Below, piece by piece: positions 25,326 to 32,637 of a stretch of 44,323 bases of DNA (its first letter is position 1; each line of letters opens with the position of its first letter). Both the position numbers and the translations under genes were made by a program. The stretch spans positions 1 to 44,323 of the forward strand of contig SFHQ01000029.1 in the NCBI GenBank assembly GCA_004556345.1, read 5' to 3'. The notes below the pieces were generated by a model. It saw nothing but the letters and a program-made list of their open reading frames with translations, was not told the DNA's origin and searched no databases. Source of the DNA: Clostridiales bacterium (GTDB taxonomy: Bacteria; Bacillota; Clostridia; Oscillospirales; Oscillospiraceae).

Positions 25326-26276
25326 ATGACACCATTTCAATTCCCCAAAGCAACCGATGCCGCCTGGGTCAAGCCCCTGCTCAACGCAGAGGGACTGGCC
25401 CTGTGCAATTACAGCTTCCCCGTCCTCTTCTGCTGGCAGCACGCCTACGACTTCCGGTACGCCCGCGAGGGCGACCGCTTGCTCACCCGCCTGACCAGCT
25501 CCCTGGGCCACTCGTATCTCTGGCCCGTGGGCGAAGGGGACCCCAAGCCTGCCCTGGATGCCATCACCCAGGACGCCAGGGAGGAGGGCCAGCCCCTGCG
25601 CCTGATCGCCCTCACCCAGTACCACAAGAATTGGCTGGAAGCCAATTACCCCGACCGCTTCGCCTTCGAGGAGGCGAGAGACGGCTTCGATTATCTCTAC
25701 GACATCGACCGCCTGGCCGACCTGCCCGGCAAGAAGCTCCACGCCAAGCGCAACCATATCCACCGCCTGGACGAGGCCTATCCCGGCTGGGACTGGACCC
25801 CCATGACCCAGGCCGACATCGCCCCCTGCCTGGCCATGGACGCCGCCTGGCACCAGGAGGCCCTGACCCGCGAAGCCGCCGAAGGCGGCCTGTCCACCCT
25901 GGACGACGAGCACCGCGCCCTGGTCCTGGCCCTGGAAAACCGGGAGGCCCTGGGCTTAGACGGCATCGTCCTGCGCTGGCAGGAGGAGATCCTGGGCTTC
26001 ACCCTGGGCGCCCTGCTCACGGAGAACGTCTTCGACGTGCACTTCGAGCGGGCCAGAGGGGACATTCAAGGGGCCTACCCGGCGGTGAACCGCTCCTTTG
26101 CCCGGTACATCCGGGAGAAGTATCCCCAGGTCCGCTACCTGGACCGGGAGGATGATATGGGCCTGCCCGGCCTGCGCAAGGCCAAGGAATCCTATTATCC
26201 CGATTACCTGGAAGTTAATTTTAGCGCAGTGGAGATCCGCTGCGACTTGACCTCCCGTCCCAAGACGGAAGGATAA
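25326..26276 (+). CDS. DUF2156 domain protein (acyl-transferase fold)
   Basis: A 316-residue protein matching the DUF2156 family, related to the GNAT-like C-terminal half of phosphatidylglycerol lysyltransferase (MprF). Recognisable parts are NYSFPVLFCWQHAYDF near the N-terminus, the KKLHAKRNHIHRL segment in the middle and DREDDMGLPGLRKAKESYYP at the C-terminus, all typical of clostridial members. There is no membrane segment, so it is a soluble protein without the MprF flippase domain. It starts 25 bp after the helicase gene. Substrate and role are unknown. Confidence 0.82.
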   Translation: MTPFQFPKATDAAWVKPLLNAEGLALCNYSFPVLFCWQHAYDFRYAREGDRLLTRLTSSLGHSYLWPVGEGDPKPALDAITQDAREEGQPLRLIALTQYHKNWLEANYPDRFAFEEARDGFDYLYDIDRLADLPGKKLHAKRNHIHRLDEAYPGWDWTPMTQADIAPCLAMDAAWHQEALTREAAEGGLSTLDDEHRALVLALENREALGLDGIVLRWQEEILGFTLGALLTENVFDVHFERARGDIQGAYPAVNRSFARYIREKYPQVRYLDREDDMGLPGLRKAKESYYPDYLEVNFSAVEIRCDLTSRPKTEG

Positions 26277-26335
26277 CGGACCGTCCTGTCAGCTGATCCC
26301 GGCGGCCCAGTGAATACGGAGAAGGAGGAATCCCC

Positions 26336-27214
26336 ATGATCACCATTCGCCCCGCAGTTCCCGAAGAACTGCCCCAGCTGAAGGACCTTTGGCGCAAATG
26401 CTTTGGCGATCCCAGCACCTATGTCGACATCTTCTATCAGAAGTTCTGCCCTGTGGAGCAGGTCCTGGTGGTAGATGAAGTGGGGGAGCTGGACTCCATG
26501 GCCGCCATGCTGCCCGGCACCGTTCACCTGCCGGATGGCACCGACATCCCCGTGGGCTACGTCTATGCGCTGGCCACCAACCCCTATATGCAGGGCAAGG
26601 GCCACGCCCGCCAGCTGCTCAAGTATGCCGACGAATACCTCCAGAAGCGGGGCGACAAGGCCATGATCCTGGTCCCCGCCTCCCCCTCCCTGCACCGCTT
26701 CTTCGAGACGGTGGGCATGGACGAGTGCTTCGCTACCCGGAAAGTCGAGTTCCTCGCCTCTTCCCTCACCGGTGACACCGGCGGCGGCGTCATGACGCCC
26801 GTCGCCCCCCGCGAGTACAACGAGATCCGCGAGAGCTATCTCAAAGACACGTTCCACGTGACTTACAGCGACAACATGATCACCTTCCAGCAGATCGGCA
26901 GCCACATGGCCTACGGCGACCTGTACAAGATCGAGGTGGACGGCGTGGTCGGCTGCGCGGCCATTGAGTATGTCCAGAAGCGCCGCCTGCTGGCCAAAGA
27001 GCTGCTCATCCCCCACGCCCAGATGGGCAAGGCCGTGGAGACCATCGCCAAGGAGATGGAGGCCTCCCGCTACCACATCCGCACCCCGGCTTTTTGGGAC
27101 GGCCTGTCCGGCAGCTACACCCAGGCCTTCGGCATGATCAAATGGTACGACCAAGACCTGCACGCCAAGTATTGCAGCACCCAAGACGCCTACCTGGGCC
27201 TGGGCTTCGATTGA
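26336..27214 (+). CDS. GNAT-family N-acetyltransferase
   Basis: A 292-residue protein whose first half is a GNAT domain: ITIRPAVPEELPQLKDLW, then VGYVYALATNPYMQGKGHAR, where the last part is the acetyl-CoA binding R/Q-x-x-G-x-G/A-like loop. The second half (about 150-290) is a conserved extension of unknown function found in clostridial two-domain GNATs. It follows a DUF2156 protein of related fold, so the pair may act on related substrates; this is inference. The ATG follows AAGGAGG and a terminator follows the gene. Confidence 0.83.
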   Translation: MITIRPAVPEELPQLKDLWRKCFGDPSTYVDIFYQKFCPVEQVLVVDEVGELDSMAAMLPGTVHLPDGTDIPVGYVYALATNPYMQGKGHARQLLKYADEYLQKRGDKAMILVPASPSLHRFFETVGMDECFATRKVEFLASSLTGDTGGGVMTPVAPREYNEIRESYLKDTFHVTYSDNMITFQQIGSHMAYGDLYKIEVDGVVGCAAIEYVQKRRLLAKELLIPHAQMGKAVETIAKEMEASRYHIRTPAFWDGLSGSYTQAFGMIKWYDQDLHAKYCSTQDAYLGLGFD

Positions 27215-27249
27215 TGGAAAGTTTTTCCTTAAAATTGTCATAAACGCAA

Positions 27250-27290
27250 GACCCCGGAAGAGTTTTTTCACACTTCCGGGGTCGTTTTGT
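27250..27290 (+). terminator. Terminator of the helicase-DUF2156-GNAT run
   Basis: GACCCCGGAAG (27250-27260) pairs perfectly with CTTCCGGGGTC (27273-27283), followed by GTTTTGT. Confidence 0.85.
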
Positions 27291-27344
27291 AAAAAAAGAT
27301 CCCCCTTGCCCAGGCAATGGAACCATGCCGCGGCAAGGGGGATT
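27291..27344 (-). terminator. Terminator of clpB
   Basis: On the minus strand ATCCCCCTTGCC and GGCAAGGGGGAT form a 12-bp stem followed by CTTTTTTT, 35 bp after the clpB stop. Confidence 0.85.
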
Positions 27345-27378
27345 CGTTTGTTGTTTTAGGATCTACCGGGGAAGAAGC

Positions 27379-29973
27379 TCACCGCACGACCAACTGGTCG
27401 TTCTCGCAGTCCACCACCAGGGTGGTGCCGGGGAGCACTTCGTCGGCGATCATCTTGCGGCCCACCAGGGTCTCGACCGTGTGCTGTAAGAACCGGCGCA
27501 GCGGACGGGCACCGTACAGCGGGTCATAGCCGTTGTCGATGACGTAGGTCTTGGCGGCAGGGGTCAGCTCTACGGTCAGCTGCTTGTCGGCCAGGCGCTT
27601 GTTCAGGCTGCCGATGAGCAGGTCCACGATGGAGGTGATGTTCTCCTTGGTCAGGGGCTTATAGTAGACGATCTCGTCCAGACGGTTCAGGAACTCCGGG
27701 CGGAAGGACCGCTTGAGCAGCTGATCCACCTGGTCCTTGGCTTCCTGGGAAATTTCGCCGTTGGCATCGATGCCGTCCAGCAGGTACTGAGAACCCAGGT
27801 TGGAGGTCAGGATGAGGATGGTGTTCTTAAAGTCGATGGTCCGGCCCTGGCTGTCGGTGATGCGGCCATCGTCCAGCACTTGCAGGAGGATGTTGAACAC
27901 ATCCGGGTGGGCCTTCTCCACCTCGTCGAACAGGACCACGGAGTAGGGCTTGCGGCGGACGGCCTCGGTCAGCTGACCGCCCTCTTCATAGCCCACATAT
28001 CCGGGAGGGGCACCGATGAGCCGGGAGACGGAGAATTTCTCCATATACTCCGACATGTCGATGCGGACCAGATTCTTCTCAGAGTCGAACAGGGCCTCGG
28101 CCAGGGTCTTGGCCAGCTCCGTCTTGCCCACGCCCGTGGGGCCTAAGAAGAGGAAGGAACCGATGGGCTTATCCGGGTCGGCGATCCCGGCGCGGCTGCG
28201 CAGGATGGCCTCGGAGACCAGGCGCACGGCCTCGTCCTGGCCGACGACCCGCTTGTGCAGGATGTCCTCCAGGTGGAGTAGCTTCTCCCGCTCGCCCTCC
28301 ATCAGGCGGGCCACGGGGATGCCGGTCCAGCGCTCGATGATGCGGGCGATCTCCTGGTCGGTGACCTTATCCCGCAGCAGGGAGCGGGCCTTGCCCTCGT
28401 TGGCGATCTGCTCCTCTTCCTCCAGGGATTTTTTCAGGGCGGGGATCTTGCCGTATTGCAGCTCGGCGGCCTTGTTCAGGTCATACTCGCGCTGGGCCTT
28501 TTCCAGCTCGGCGTTGGCAGCTTCCAAATCGGCGCGGAGCTGCTGGACCTTACCGATGGCCTCCTTCTCGTTGTCCCACTGGGCCTTCTTCGCCTTGAAC
28601 TCCTCGCGCATGTCCGACAGTTCCTTCTGGATCTCGGCCAGGTGCTCCTGGGAGAGGTGGTCGCTCTCCTTTTTCAGGGCGGCTTCCTCGATCTCGTGCT
28701 GGATGATCTTCCGCTGGATGACGTCCAGCTCGGTGGGCATGGAGTCGATCTCCGTGCGGATCAGGGCGCAGGCCTCGTCCACCAGGTCGATGGCCTTGTC
28801 GGGCAGGAACCGGTCGGTGATGTACCGGTTGGACAGAGTGGCCGCGGCGATGATGGCGCTGTCCGTGATCTTCACGCCGTGGAAGACTTCGTAGCGCTCT
28901 TTCAAACCACGGAGAATGGCGATGGTGTCCTCCACCGTCGGCTCGTTGACCATGACGGGCTGGAACCGACGCTCCAGGGCGGCGTCCTTCTCGATGTACT
29001 GGCGGTACTCGTTCAGGGTGGTGGCACCGATGCAGTGCAGCTCGCCGCGGGCCAGCATGGGCTTGAGCAGGTTGCCGGCGTCCATGGCGCCCTCCGTCTT
29101 GCCGGCGCCCACGATGGTGTGCAGCTCGTCGATGAAGAGGATGATCTTGCCCTCGGACTTCTTCACCTCGTTCAGGACGGCCTTCAGCCGTTCCTCAAAT
29201 TCGCCGCGGTATTTGGCCCCGGCAACGAGGGAGCCCATGTCCAGGGCAAAGATCGTCTTGTCCTTCAAGGAATTGGGCACGTCGCCCTTGACGATCCGCT
29301 GGGCCAGGCCCTCGGCGATGGCGGTCTTGCCGACGCCAGGTTCGCCGATGAGGACGGGGTTATTCTTGGACTTCCGAGACAGGATGCGGATGACGTTCCG
29401 GATCTCGTCGTCCCGGCCGATCACGGGGTCCAGCTTGTTCTGCCGGGCCCGTTCCACCAGGTCAGAGCCGTACTTCTTCAAGGCCCCGTAGGTCTCTTCG
29501 GGGTTATCCGAGGTGACCCGCTGGTTGCCCCGGACGGAGGTCAGGGCCTGCAAGGCCCGCTCCTTGGTGATGCGGTACTCCGAGAAGATGCTGCCCAGCT
29601 CCCGGCCGGCCGTCTCCAGCAGGCCCAGGAACAGGTGTTCCACGGAGGTGTATTCGTCTTTCATCTCCCCGGCGATCTTCTCGGCCCGGTTCAGAGCCTT
29701 TTCGGTCTCTGCGGAGATATAGATCTTCCCGGCCTCGTGGCCGGAAGAGGAGACCCGCGGCTGGCGCTCCAGCAGGTTCTTCACGGCGGCTTCCAGCGAG
29801 GGGACGGTGACGCCCATGCCGGAGAGCAGCTGAGGGATGAGACCCTCGCTGTCCTGGAGCAGCGCCCAGAGCAGATGAACCTGCTCGATCTGGGGGTTGC
29901 CATATTCCTGGGCGATCTGTTGGGCCGAGCGGATAGCCTCGGCGGATTTCTGAGTCAAACGTTCAGCGTTCAT
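27379..29973 (-). CDS. clpB: ATP-dependent chaperone ClpB
   Basis: An 864-residue Hsp100 disaggregase. In order: an N-terminal Clp repeat domain (1-145), AAA+ module 1 with GEPGVGKT near 209, a long middle coiled coil (about 405-525) that separates ClpB from ClpC/ClpA, AAA+ module 2 with GPTGVGKT near 610, and a C-terminal small domain. It has no ClpP-docking loop of the IGL/IGF type, as expected for ClpB. ClpB acts with DnaK to dissolve protein aggregates. It lies 238 bp downstream of hsp20 and behind a leader with two adjacent hairpins, which may be relevant to heat control. Confidence 0.97.
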   Translation of the reverse strand: MNAERLTQKSAEAIRSAQQIAQEYGNPQIEQVHLLWALLQDSEGLIPQLLSGMGVTVPSLEAAVKNLLERQPRVSSSGHEAGKIYISAETEKALNRAEKIAGEMKDEYTSVEHLFLGLLETAGRELGSIFSEYRITKERALQALTSVRGNQRVTSDNPEETYGALKKYGSDLVERARQNKLDPVIGRDDEIRNVIRILSRKSKNNPVLIGEPGVGKTAIAEGLAQRIVKGDVPNSLKDKTIFALDMGSLVAGAKYRGEFEERLKAVLNEVKKSEGKIILFIDELHTIVGAGKTEGAMDAGNLLKPMLARGELHCIGATTLNEYRQYIEKDAALERRFQPVMVNEPTVEDTIAILRGLKERYEVFHGVKITDSAIIAAATLSNRYITDRFLPDKAIDLVDEACALIRTEIDSMPTELDVIQRKIIQHEIEEAALKKESDHLSQEHLAEIQKELSDMREEFKAKKAQWDNEKEAIGKVQQLRADLEAANAELEKAQREYDLNKAAELQYGKIPALKKSLEEEEQIANEGKARSLLRDKVTDQEIARIIERWTGIPVARLMEGEREKLLHLEDILHKRVVGQDEAVRLVSEAILRSRAGIADPDKPIGSFLFLGPTGVGKTELAKTLAEALFDSEKNLVRIDMSEYMEKFSVSRLIGAPPGYVGYEEGGQLTEAVRRKPYSVVLFDEVEKAHPDVFNILLQVLDDGRITDSQGRTIDFKNTILILTSNLGSQYLLDGIDANGEISQEAKDQVDQLLKRSFRPEFLNRLDEIVYYKPLTKENITSIVDLLIGSLNKRLADKQLTVELTPAAKTYVIDNGYDPLYGARPLRRFLQHTVETLVGRKMIADEVLPGTTLVVDCENDQLVVR

Positions 29974-29980
29974 AAAGTCA

Positions 29981-30022
29981 ACACTCCTTTCGGGAGAAAG
30001 GGCACCGGGAGACCCGGTGCCC
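29981..30022 (-). promoter_or_regulatory. Tandem hairpins in the clpB leader, one over the ribosome site
   Basis: In the clpB mRNA a perfect 10-bp hairpin (GGGCACCGGG/CCCGGTGCCC, 30022-30000) is directly followed by CTTTC-TCCC-GAAAG, whose second arm is the start of the ribosome site GAAAGGAG. The first hairpin may end hsp20 transcripts, although its T tract is only TTTCT. The second could hide the ribosome site at low temperature. Confidence 0.45.
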
Positions 30023-30040
30023 TAAAGTTTCGGGGATAAT

Positions 30041-30204
30041 AGGTAGAACCCCTCAGTCTGCTTCGCAGCCAGCTGTCTAAGGAAGATTTTACGGAATCTA
30101 ACTGTCCCCCGGACAGTTAGACCCTTTCAGGGGAGCCTTTTGTTAGTATATGCCTCCCCTGAAAGGGGAGGGGGACCGCCGTTAGGCGGTGGAGGGGTCC
30201 ACCC
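30041..30204. repeat. Palindrome-rich repeat element between hsp20 and clpB
   Basis: The ends read AGAACCCCTC (30044-30053) and GAGGGGTCCA (30192-30201). Inside are a perfect 10-bp hairpin CTAACTGTCC/GGACAGTTAG (30098-30120) and a 14-bp inverted pair CCCTTTCAGGGGAG (30122-30135) / CTCCCCTGAAAGGG (30154-30167), followed by ACCGCC-GTTA-GGCGGT. It encodes nothing. It has the look of a small non-autonomous element common in gut Firmicutes. Confidence 0.7.
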
Positions 30205-30210
30205 TAGCAC

Positions 30211-30639
30211 TTAACCAATGGTGATTTGGCGTGCCTGGGGCACCACGGGGGCCTGCTTGGGCAGGGTCAGCTCCAGGATGCCGTTGTGGTAGGCGGCGGT
30301 GATGCCGCTCTCGTCGATGCCGGAGACATCGAAGGTCCGGGCGAAGGAACCGTAGCGGCGCTCCCGGCGGACGTACTCGCCCTTCTTGGCCTGCTCCTCT
30401 TCGCTCTCCTTGTGCTCTGCCCTGATGGTGAGGATGCCATCCTTCAGCTCCAGGGAGATCTCCTCCTTCTGAAAGCCGGGCAGCTCTGCCTCCAGCAGGA
30501 ACTTGTCGCCCTGATCCCGGATGTCCGTCCGGAAGGCGGGCAGCTTGGCGTTGGAATCATTGAAGAACTTCTTCTGGAAGTTATCGAACATATCAAACAT
30601 ATTGTCATCGTGACGCTCAAAGGGAATCATACCGAACAT
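30211..30639 (-). CDS. Hsp20/alpha-crystallin small heat-shock protein
   Basis: A 142-residue small heat-shock protein, an ATP-independent holdase forming large oligomers. The alpha-crystallin domain runs from about residue 37 (FRTDIRDQGDKFLLEAELPG) to about 130, and includes FKKE-type turns and the AYHNGILELTLPK strand. The C-terminal tail follows (VVPQARQITIG) with an I-x-I-type oligomerisation motif. The start follows AAAAAGGAG. The CIRCE at 30829-30855 lies 190 bp upstream in the same intergenic gap, so HrcA control is likely. Confidence 0.95.
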   Translation of the reverse strand: MFGMIPFERHDDNMFDMFDNFQKKFFNDSNAKLPAFRTDIRDQGDKFLLEAELPGFQKEEISLELKDGILTIRAEHKESEEEQAKKGEYVRRERRYGSFARTFDVSGIDESGITAAYHNGILELTLPKQAPVVPQARQITIG

Positions 30640-30797
30640 AATGCAACCGCTCCTTTTTTATCATAAACACGTTCTCGCAAGGCCTCTGGCCCGCGTTTTG
30701 TTTTTCACTCGATTCACAGGAGTGCTTGGCATTTCCCCAGGTATTCCCGGGAACCTCCTGTCTACGGTGCCTATACTACTGCGATTTTATGAAAAAA

Positions 30798-30826
30798 ATT
30801 CGAGGATTTTATGTCTAAATTGTAAA
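30798..30826 (-). promoter_or_regulatory. Possible hsp20 promoter next to CIRCE
   Basis: On the minus strand TTTACA (30826-30821) and TCGAAT (30803-30798) are 17 bp apart, starting 2 bp after the CIRCE. The -10 is weak (4 of 6). Confidence 0.35.
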
Positions 30827-30828
30827 CG

Positions 30829-30855
30829 TTAGCACTCTTGATTGCTGAGTGCTAA
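30829..30855. promoter_or_regulatory. CIRCE operator (HrcA binding site)
   Basis: TTAGCACTC-N9-GAGTGCTAA is an exact match to the CIRCE inverted repeat bound by the heat-shock repressor HrcA. It lies between hsp20 (leftward) and the small toxin-like ORF (rightward). It is upstream of the latter's -35 box and next to the candidate hsp20 promoter, so hsp20 is the likely target. Confidence 0.93.
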
Positions 30856-30865
30856 AATGAAGAAC

Positions 30866-30894
30866 TTGTCGAATTTCCTGTTTTCTGGTATACT
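30866..30894 (+). promoter_or_regulatory. Promoter of the 30-residue peptide mRNA
   Basis: TTGTCG (30866-30871) and TATACT (30889-30894) are separated by 17 bp; the predicted start is near 30901. The 5' leader is about 37 nt. Confidence 0.7.
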
Positions 30895-30937
30895 GGCCGT
30901 GCTGCCGAACCCTTCGCAGTGGAGGGAGGTGAGGAAC

Positions 30938-31030
30938 TTGGAGATCCTGGTATCTTTTCTCGTCTCCGTTTTGGCAGGAATCGTAACCTATTACATCTGC
31001 AAATGGCTGGACGACGATGACGAGAAGTAA
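30938..31030 (+). CDS. 30-residue Fst-like membrane peptide, candidate type I toxin
   Basis: TTG at 30938 lies 8 nt after GGAGG (30925-30929, within GGGAGGTGA). The 30-residue product has one membrane helix (EILVSFLVSVLAGIVTYYIC) and a short charged tail, KWLDDDDEK. The layout of a helix followed by W/V-L-D and an acidic-basic tail resembles Fst (pAD1 par), which ends in RVLDEEDDSRK. A GTG at 30929 is too close to the ribosome site, and the open frame from 30842 begins before the promoter. A promoter, a perfect 16-bp hairpin and an opposing consensus promoter surround it. By analogy the peptide would damage its own membrane when the antisense RNA is lost. Confidence 0.75.
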   Translation: MEILVSFLVSVLAGIVTYYICKWLDDDDEK

Positions 31031-31094
31031 AACGCATGGCAGCCAGCCTGGGGTGAACTAAGCCCACATCCCGTGTATACACACGAACCAAAAG

Positions 31095-31177
31095 GGAACA
31101 GAAACCCCATCGGAAGATAGCAGCTTCCGATGGGGTTTCGTGTTTGGTGAGTTCTTTGGAGAATCCTGGTTATCTCC
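31095..31177 (-). ncRNA. Predicted antisense antitoxin RNA (RNAII-like)
   Basis: The consensus promoter at 31184-31212 predicts a start near 31177. The RNA would cover repeat copy b and end after the hairpin 31101-31139, where TGTTCCCTTTTGG follows on the minus strand. It would be about 80 nt long, complementary to the toxin mRNA at the shared hairpin and, in trans through the direct repeat, at the ribosome site and start codon. Confidence 0.65.
31101..31139. terminator. Bidirectional terminator shared by toxin mRNA and antisense RNA
   Basis: Arms 31101-31116 and 31124-31139 are a perfect 16-bp stem (GAAACCCCATCGGAAG and its complement). GTGTTTGG follows on the plus strand and TGTTCCCTTTTGG on the minus strand. 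Confidence 0.8.
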
Positions 31178-31183
31178 TTTTTC

Positions 31184-31212
31184 ATTATAGCCGATACCCC
31201 ATCCGATGTCAA
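31184..31212 (-). promoter_or_regulatory. Perfect-consensus antisense promoter
   Basis: On the minus strand TTGACA (31212-31207) and TATAAT (31189-31184) are separated by 17 bp, matching the sigma-A consensus at 12 of 12 positions. It is back to back with the aminotransferase promoter. Confidence 0.88.
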
Positions 31213-31226
31213 CTGCCTTTCTCTCA

Positions 31227-31255
31227 TTGTTCCCCGCCCCGATTTGTGCTATACT
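31227..31255 (+). promoter_or_regulatory. Promoter of the aminotransferase gene
   Basis: TTGTTC (31227-31232) and TATACT (31250-31255) are separated by 17 bp, about 37 nt before the start codon. Confidence 0.65.
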
Positions 31256-31299
31256 GACCTCACACAACATTTTACCCCAAGACGGGAGGTACTTACCCT

Positions 31300-32490
31300 A
31301 TGACGAACGTATCCCAACGCATGTTAAATCTCGGCACGGCCCGCTCGGAGATCCGCGAGGCCTTTGCCTTTGCCCAGGCGAGAGCCGCGGAAGTGGGCGC
31401 GGAGAACGTGGACGATTTTTCCATCGGCAACCCCAGCGTTCCCGCCCCGGCCACGGTGGCCGAGGCTGTCCACAAACTGGTGGACGCCATCGACCCCATC
31501 AAGCTCCATGGCTACACCCCCGCCCAGGGCGACGGGCAGGCCCGTGGGGCGCTGGCCGACGATCTCAACCGCCGCTTCGGTACGAACTACACTGCCGACA
31601 ACTTCTATCTCACCGCCGGTGCCGCCGGTGCCCTGTGCTGCGCCCTGTCTGCCCTGTCCTGCCCCGGCGATACCTTTATTGCGTTTGCGCCGTATTTTCC
31701 GGAGTATAAGGTCTTCGTGGAGAGCGCCGGGGCGGAGCTGGTGACGGTCCCCGCCGACATCGAGGACTTCCAGATCGACTTTGCCGCCTTTGACCAAGCC
31801 CTCACGCCGAACACCAAGGGCGTCATCATCAACAGCCCCAACAACCCCACCGGCGTCGTCTACTCCGAGGCCACGATCCAAAAACTGGCCCAGGTCTTGA
31901 CGGAGAAGTCGAAGGAATACGGCCACGCGATCTGGCTCATCTCCGACGAGCCGTACCGGGAGATCGTCTACCGGGATACCCCCCTGCCCTGGGTGCCCAA
32001 TTACTATCCCAACACCCTGGTCTGCTATTCGTACAGTAAGTCCCTCTCCCTGCCCGGCCAGCGAATCGGCTATGTGCTCGTGCCCCCCCAGGCGGAGGAT
32101 GCGGACATCGTCTACGCCGCCGTGTGCGGCGCGGGCCGCGCCCTGGGCTATGTCTGCGCCCCCAGCCTCTTCCAGCTGGTGGCGGCGGAATGCACCGGCC
32201 AGACGGCAGACATCGAGATCTATCACAAGAACCGCGACCTGCTGCTCAACGCCCTGCGGGACATGGGCTACACCTGTGCCCAGCCGGACGGGGCCTTCTA
32301 CCTCTTCCCCCGCAGCTTAGAGCCGGACGCCCGCGCCTTCTGCGAGCGGGCCAGGAAGTATGACCTGGTCCTGGTCCCCGGCGACAGCTTCGGCTGCCCC
32401 GGCCACGTCCGCATCTCTTACTGCGTGCCGACCGAGCAGATCCAGCGTGCCCTGCACAAATTTGAACAGCTGGCGGCAGAATACAAGTAA
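31300..32490 (+). CDS. Class I/II PLP-dependent aminotransferase
   Basis: A 396-residue fold-type I aminotransferase. The order of motifs is LTAGAAGALCCAL (cofactor phosphate loop), SPNNPTG, ISDEPYRE (Asp binding the pyridine nitrogen), SYSKSLSLPGQRIGY (Schiff-base lysine), and VRISYC near the C-terminus (substrate carboxylate arginine). The family includes aspartate, aromatic and alanine aminotransferases; the amino-acid preference cannot be decided. The ATG follows GGGAGG. It is followed by a hairpin at 32522-32552 and then the two-component operon. Confidence 0.93.
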   Translation: MTNVSQRMLNLGTARSEIREAFAFAQARAAEVGAENVDDFSIGNPSVPAPATVAEAVHKLVDAIDPIKLHGYTPAQGDGQARGALADDLNRRFGTNYTADNFYLTAGAAGALCCALSALSCPGDTFIAFAPYFPEYKVFVESAGAELVTVPADIEDFQIDFAAFDQALTPNTKGVIINSPNNPTGVVYSEATIQKLAQVLTEKSKEYGHAIWLISDEPYREIVYRDTPLPWVPNYYPNTLVCYSYSKSLSLPGQRIGYVLVPPQAEDADIVYAAVCGAGRALGYVCAPSLFQLVAAECTGQTADIEIYHKNRDLLLNALRDMGYTCAQPDGAFYLFPRSLEPDARAFCERARKYDLVLVPGDSFGCPGHVRISYCVPTEQIQRALHKFEQLAAEYK

Positions 32491-32521
32491 GCTCTGCTCG
32501 CTTTGATTCTTCTGGTTTTCC

Positions 32522-32552
32522 GCTCCCACCGTCCCCTGCGGCGGTGGGAGCT
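32522..32552 (+). terminator. Hairpin after the aminotransferase gene
   Basis: GCTCCCACCG pairs with CGGTGGGAGC. The following TTCTG is a poor T tract, so termination may be partial. Confidence 0.5.
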
Positions 32553-32559
32553 TCTGCCG

Positions 32560-32599
32560 TCTTAAGAAAATCTTAACCTTCCCCCACCTTGTATCTTAA
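32560..32599 (+). promoter_or_regulatory. TCTTAA direct repeats at the two-component promoter
   Basis: TCTTAA occurs at 32560-32565, 32571-32576 and 32594-32599, with start-to-start distances of 11 and 23 bp, about one and two helical turns. OmpR-family regulators typically bind such phased direct repeats. The third copy overlaps the -35 box, so autoregulation by the encoded regulator is plausible. Confidence 0.5.
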
Positions 32600-32617
32600 T
32601 CCCTCAAGCGCTATGCT
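32589..32617 (+). promoter_or_regulatory. Promoter of the two-component operon
   Basis: TTGTAT (32589-32594) and TATGCT (32612-32617) are separated by 17 bp. Confidence 0.6.
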
Positions 32618-32637
32618 AGACCCAAGAGGTGACGACC

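Larger units (their letters stand above)
30928..31175 (+). repeat. Direct repeat pair DRa/DRb of a par-like module
   Basis: Copy a (30928-30955) covers the ribosome site and start codon of the small ORF. Copy b (31146-31175) lies 7 bp beyond the terminator hairpin. They share GGTGAG, TTGGAGA, TCCTGG and TATCT in order, with a 4-nt mismatched block and two 1-nt gaps. This gives 24 of 28 matching positions. An antisense RNA through copy b would pair with the translation start in copy a. Confidence 0.82.

Noticed and set aside
30706..30777. 23-codon basic open frame upstream of hsp20 (minus strand)
   Set aside because: The ribosome site is poor and the sequence has no hydrophobic or family pattern; a leader peptide is possible but unsupported.
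30842..31030. 62-codon version of the Fst-like ORF starting at 30842
   Set aside because: The start lies before the -35 box of the only good promoter and lacks a ribosome site; the TTG at 30938 fits GGGAGGTGA exactly.
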